Origin: JAPLKX01 sp035530195
Lineage (GTDB): Bacteria; Hydrogenedentota; Hydrogenedentia; Hydrogenedentales; SLHB01
Reading direction: 5' to 3'
DNA: 15,317 bases
Assembly: GCA_035530195.1 (NCBI GenBank)
Contig: DATKVG010000168.1
Location: 1-15,317 of the forward strand
Position numbers and translations under genes: made by a program. Under the pieces are notes generated by a model. The model did not search any database. It was not told the DNA's origin and saw only the letters and a list, made by a program, of their open reading frames with translations. Positions 14,703 through 15,317 of this stretch are shown here, piece after piece; positions within the stretch are counted from its first letter, which is position 1, and each line of letters opens with the position of its first letter.

Positions 14703-14711
14703 GGCGTCATC

Positions 14712-14840
14712 CAAGGGCCTCGAACCGGATGATCCGGGGCGGCAACTGGAACAACAACGCCAGGAACTGCCGTTCGGCGAATCGCAACAACAACACGCCG
14801 GGCAATCGGAACAACAACATCGGGTTCCGCGTGGCCGCAG
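14712..14840 (+). ncRNA. DGR template repeat (TR)
   Basis: These 129 bp are the donor copy for the VR at 12304-12432. Read in the frame of the target it has 12 AAC and 2 AAT codons, many in runs of three (N-N-N at 14750-14758, 14786-14794 and 14810-14818). That arrangement puts mutable adenines at the first two codon positions of surface residues, as is typical of DGR templates. Of its 36 adenines, 19 differ in the current VR. An open frame crosses it but lacks a ribosome binding site; it is expected to act as RNA. The transcript probably continues from the RT gene; its ends cannot be fixed from sequence. Confidence 0.96.
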
Positions 14841-14927
14841 CTCGACAGGAAACGCCGGAGTGCGCCTGCCGAACCGGATGTCGTCCTGTCCCCGCCGCTG
14901 AAATGCGATGGGGCAAAACCAGCAAGC

Positions 14928-14971
14928 CAAGGCGGGGCTGGTAGCGCGCAATGCGCGAAGGTCCCGCCTTG
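14928..14971. terminator. long GC-rich hairpin downstream of TR
   Basis: CAAGGCGGG (14928-14936) pairs with CCCGCCTTG (14963-14971). Inside, CGCGC (14945-14949) pairs with GCGCG (14953-14957). An alternative hairpin ACCAGC/GCTGGT (14918-14923 with 14937-14942) competes with it. No T-run follows on +, so it is not a standard intrinsic terminator. It could mark the 3' end of TR RNA or be a dispersed palindrome. Confidence 0.45.
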
Positions 14972-14975
14972 CCTG

Positions 14976-15134
14976 TGTCATATTCGTGAGGATATCCCCG
15001 TCCCCCTCCAGGTCCGTTCCGCTGTCACCGTATCCCCCGCCAATCCGAAGCTCCTCCAAGTAGCGTGGACGCGCCCCAATGGCCAGCAACACAACCGAAC
15101 AGATCCCCAGCGCTACAATATATCTCCGCATCAT
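14976..15134 (-). pseudogene. 5' fragment of a small secreted-protein gene
   Basis: On the minus strand AGAGGGG precedes the ATG at 15134, and the first 21 residues (MMRRYIVALG then ICSVVLLAIGA) make a good signal peptide. They are followed by YLEELRIGGGYGDSGT and an acidic DLEGDGDILTN, a style seen in exported repeat proteins. After about 53 codons the frame enters the palindrome at 14928-14971 and then stays open antisense to TR and RT as far as 13965, which is not credible coding. The gene therefore seems cut off at its 3' side, next to the DGR. An intact short or longer product cannot be ruled out. Confidence 0.4.
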
Positions 15135-15148
15135 CCATCCCCTCTTTC

Positions 15149-15176
15149 AAATCTGAGATCGCAAATCTGAGATCGC
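15149..15176. repeat. 14-bp direct repeat, two copies
   Basis: aaatctgagatcgc occurs twice in tandem (15149-15162 and 15163-15176) and a third partial copy begins at 15177. It lies between the two minus-strand genes and upstream of the start at 15134, where it could be an operator or just a simple repeat. Confidence 0.7.
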
Positions 15177-15183
15177 AAATCCA

Positions 15184-15317
15184 TTACTCGTCCGCCCACA
15201 CCCGTTTCGACCACAACGCGATCGGTTCATGATAGTGTTGGCGTGCACGCTCCAGCGCGTCCGCGACCGGCGCCACACGCCGCTGAGGCACAAAACCCGT
15301 CCCCTGCGAACCCGAAG
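15184..15317 (-). CDS. 3' end of an unidentified gene running out of the window
   Basis: On the minus strand an open frame enters from the right edge and stops with TAA at 15186-15184, giving 43 complete C-terminal residues: GTGFVPQRRVAPVADALE, then RARQHYHEPIALWSKRVW and ADE at the end. The composition looks like a real soluble protein C-terminus, with a helix rich in Ala, Arg and Glu. I do not recognise the family. The 49-nt gap to the next start at 15134 on the same strand suggests possible co-transcription. Confidence 0.6.
   Translation of the reverse strand, partial: SGSQGTGFVPQRRVAPVADALERARQHYHEPIALWSKRVWADE

Noticed and set aside
14330..14944. Coding frame passing through the TR in the frame of the target
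   Set aside because: It starts inside the RT gene in another frame and has no ribosome binding site at the TR. Its resemblance to the FGE C-terminus is due to TR-VR homology.
13965..15134. Minus-strand frame of 389 codons covering RT and TR antisense
   Set aside because: Only its first 50 or so codons look like protein; the rest is the complement of the RT gene and TR, so only the start was kept as a fragment.

Overview
The window is GC-rich bacterial DNA. Its gene repertoire (uroporphyrinogen-decarboxylase-like methyltransferase relative, secreted Asp-box sialidase, HpcH/HpaI aldolase, secreted FGE-sulfatase-fold proteins) and its many dispersed palindromes resemble Hydrogenedentota, Planctomycetota or Lentisphaerota. 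That placement is inference; there is no rRNA or other phylogenetic marker here.

The left part (1-6797) is ordinary metabolism: the 3' end of an alpha/beta hydrolase gene, a URO-D family gene, and a secreted sialidase-like protein, all on +; an HpcH/HpaI aldolase on - that overlaps the sialidase tail-to-tail by 8 bp; then, behind a probable divergent promoter region and a large inverted repeat, a fused phosphate butyryltransferase-butyrate kinase gene followed 4 nt later by an ACT-domain protein resembling the acetolactate synthase small subunit. The stretch 6798-7610 has no convincing gene. It holds a 42-bp minisatellite (7171-7482) and small palindromes. A 225-residue protein of unknown function follows (7611-8288).

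The right part (8454-14840) is a complete diversity-generating retroelement (DGR). Its target is a 1328-residue secreted protein (8454-12440) whose last 43 codons lie in a variable repeat (VR, 12304-12432). The 129-bp template repeat (TR, 14712-14840) lies 9 nt after the reverse transcriptase gene (13713-14702). The two repeats differ at 19 positions, every one an adenine in the TR, and match at all other positions. An HRDC-domain accessory gene (13256-13729) overlaps the RT gene; no avd gene is visible. Between target and HRDC-RT operon lie a 12-bp-stem hairpin, an intrinsic terminator with a GAA loop, and a GIY-YIG nuclease ORF bracketed by two 87-bp palindromic elements in opposite orientation.

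Working model: the RT with the HRDC protein copies TR RNA with adenine-specific errors, and the cDNA replaces the VR, changing surface residues of the C-type-lectin-like FGE-sulfatase fold of a secreted or envelope protein. The GIY-YIG and palindrome block looks like a later insertion that separates the target from the DGR enzymes. On the far right are a 5' fragment of a small secreted-protein gene (-) and the 3' end of another - strand gene leaving the window.
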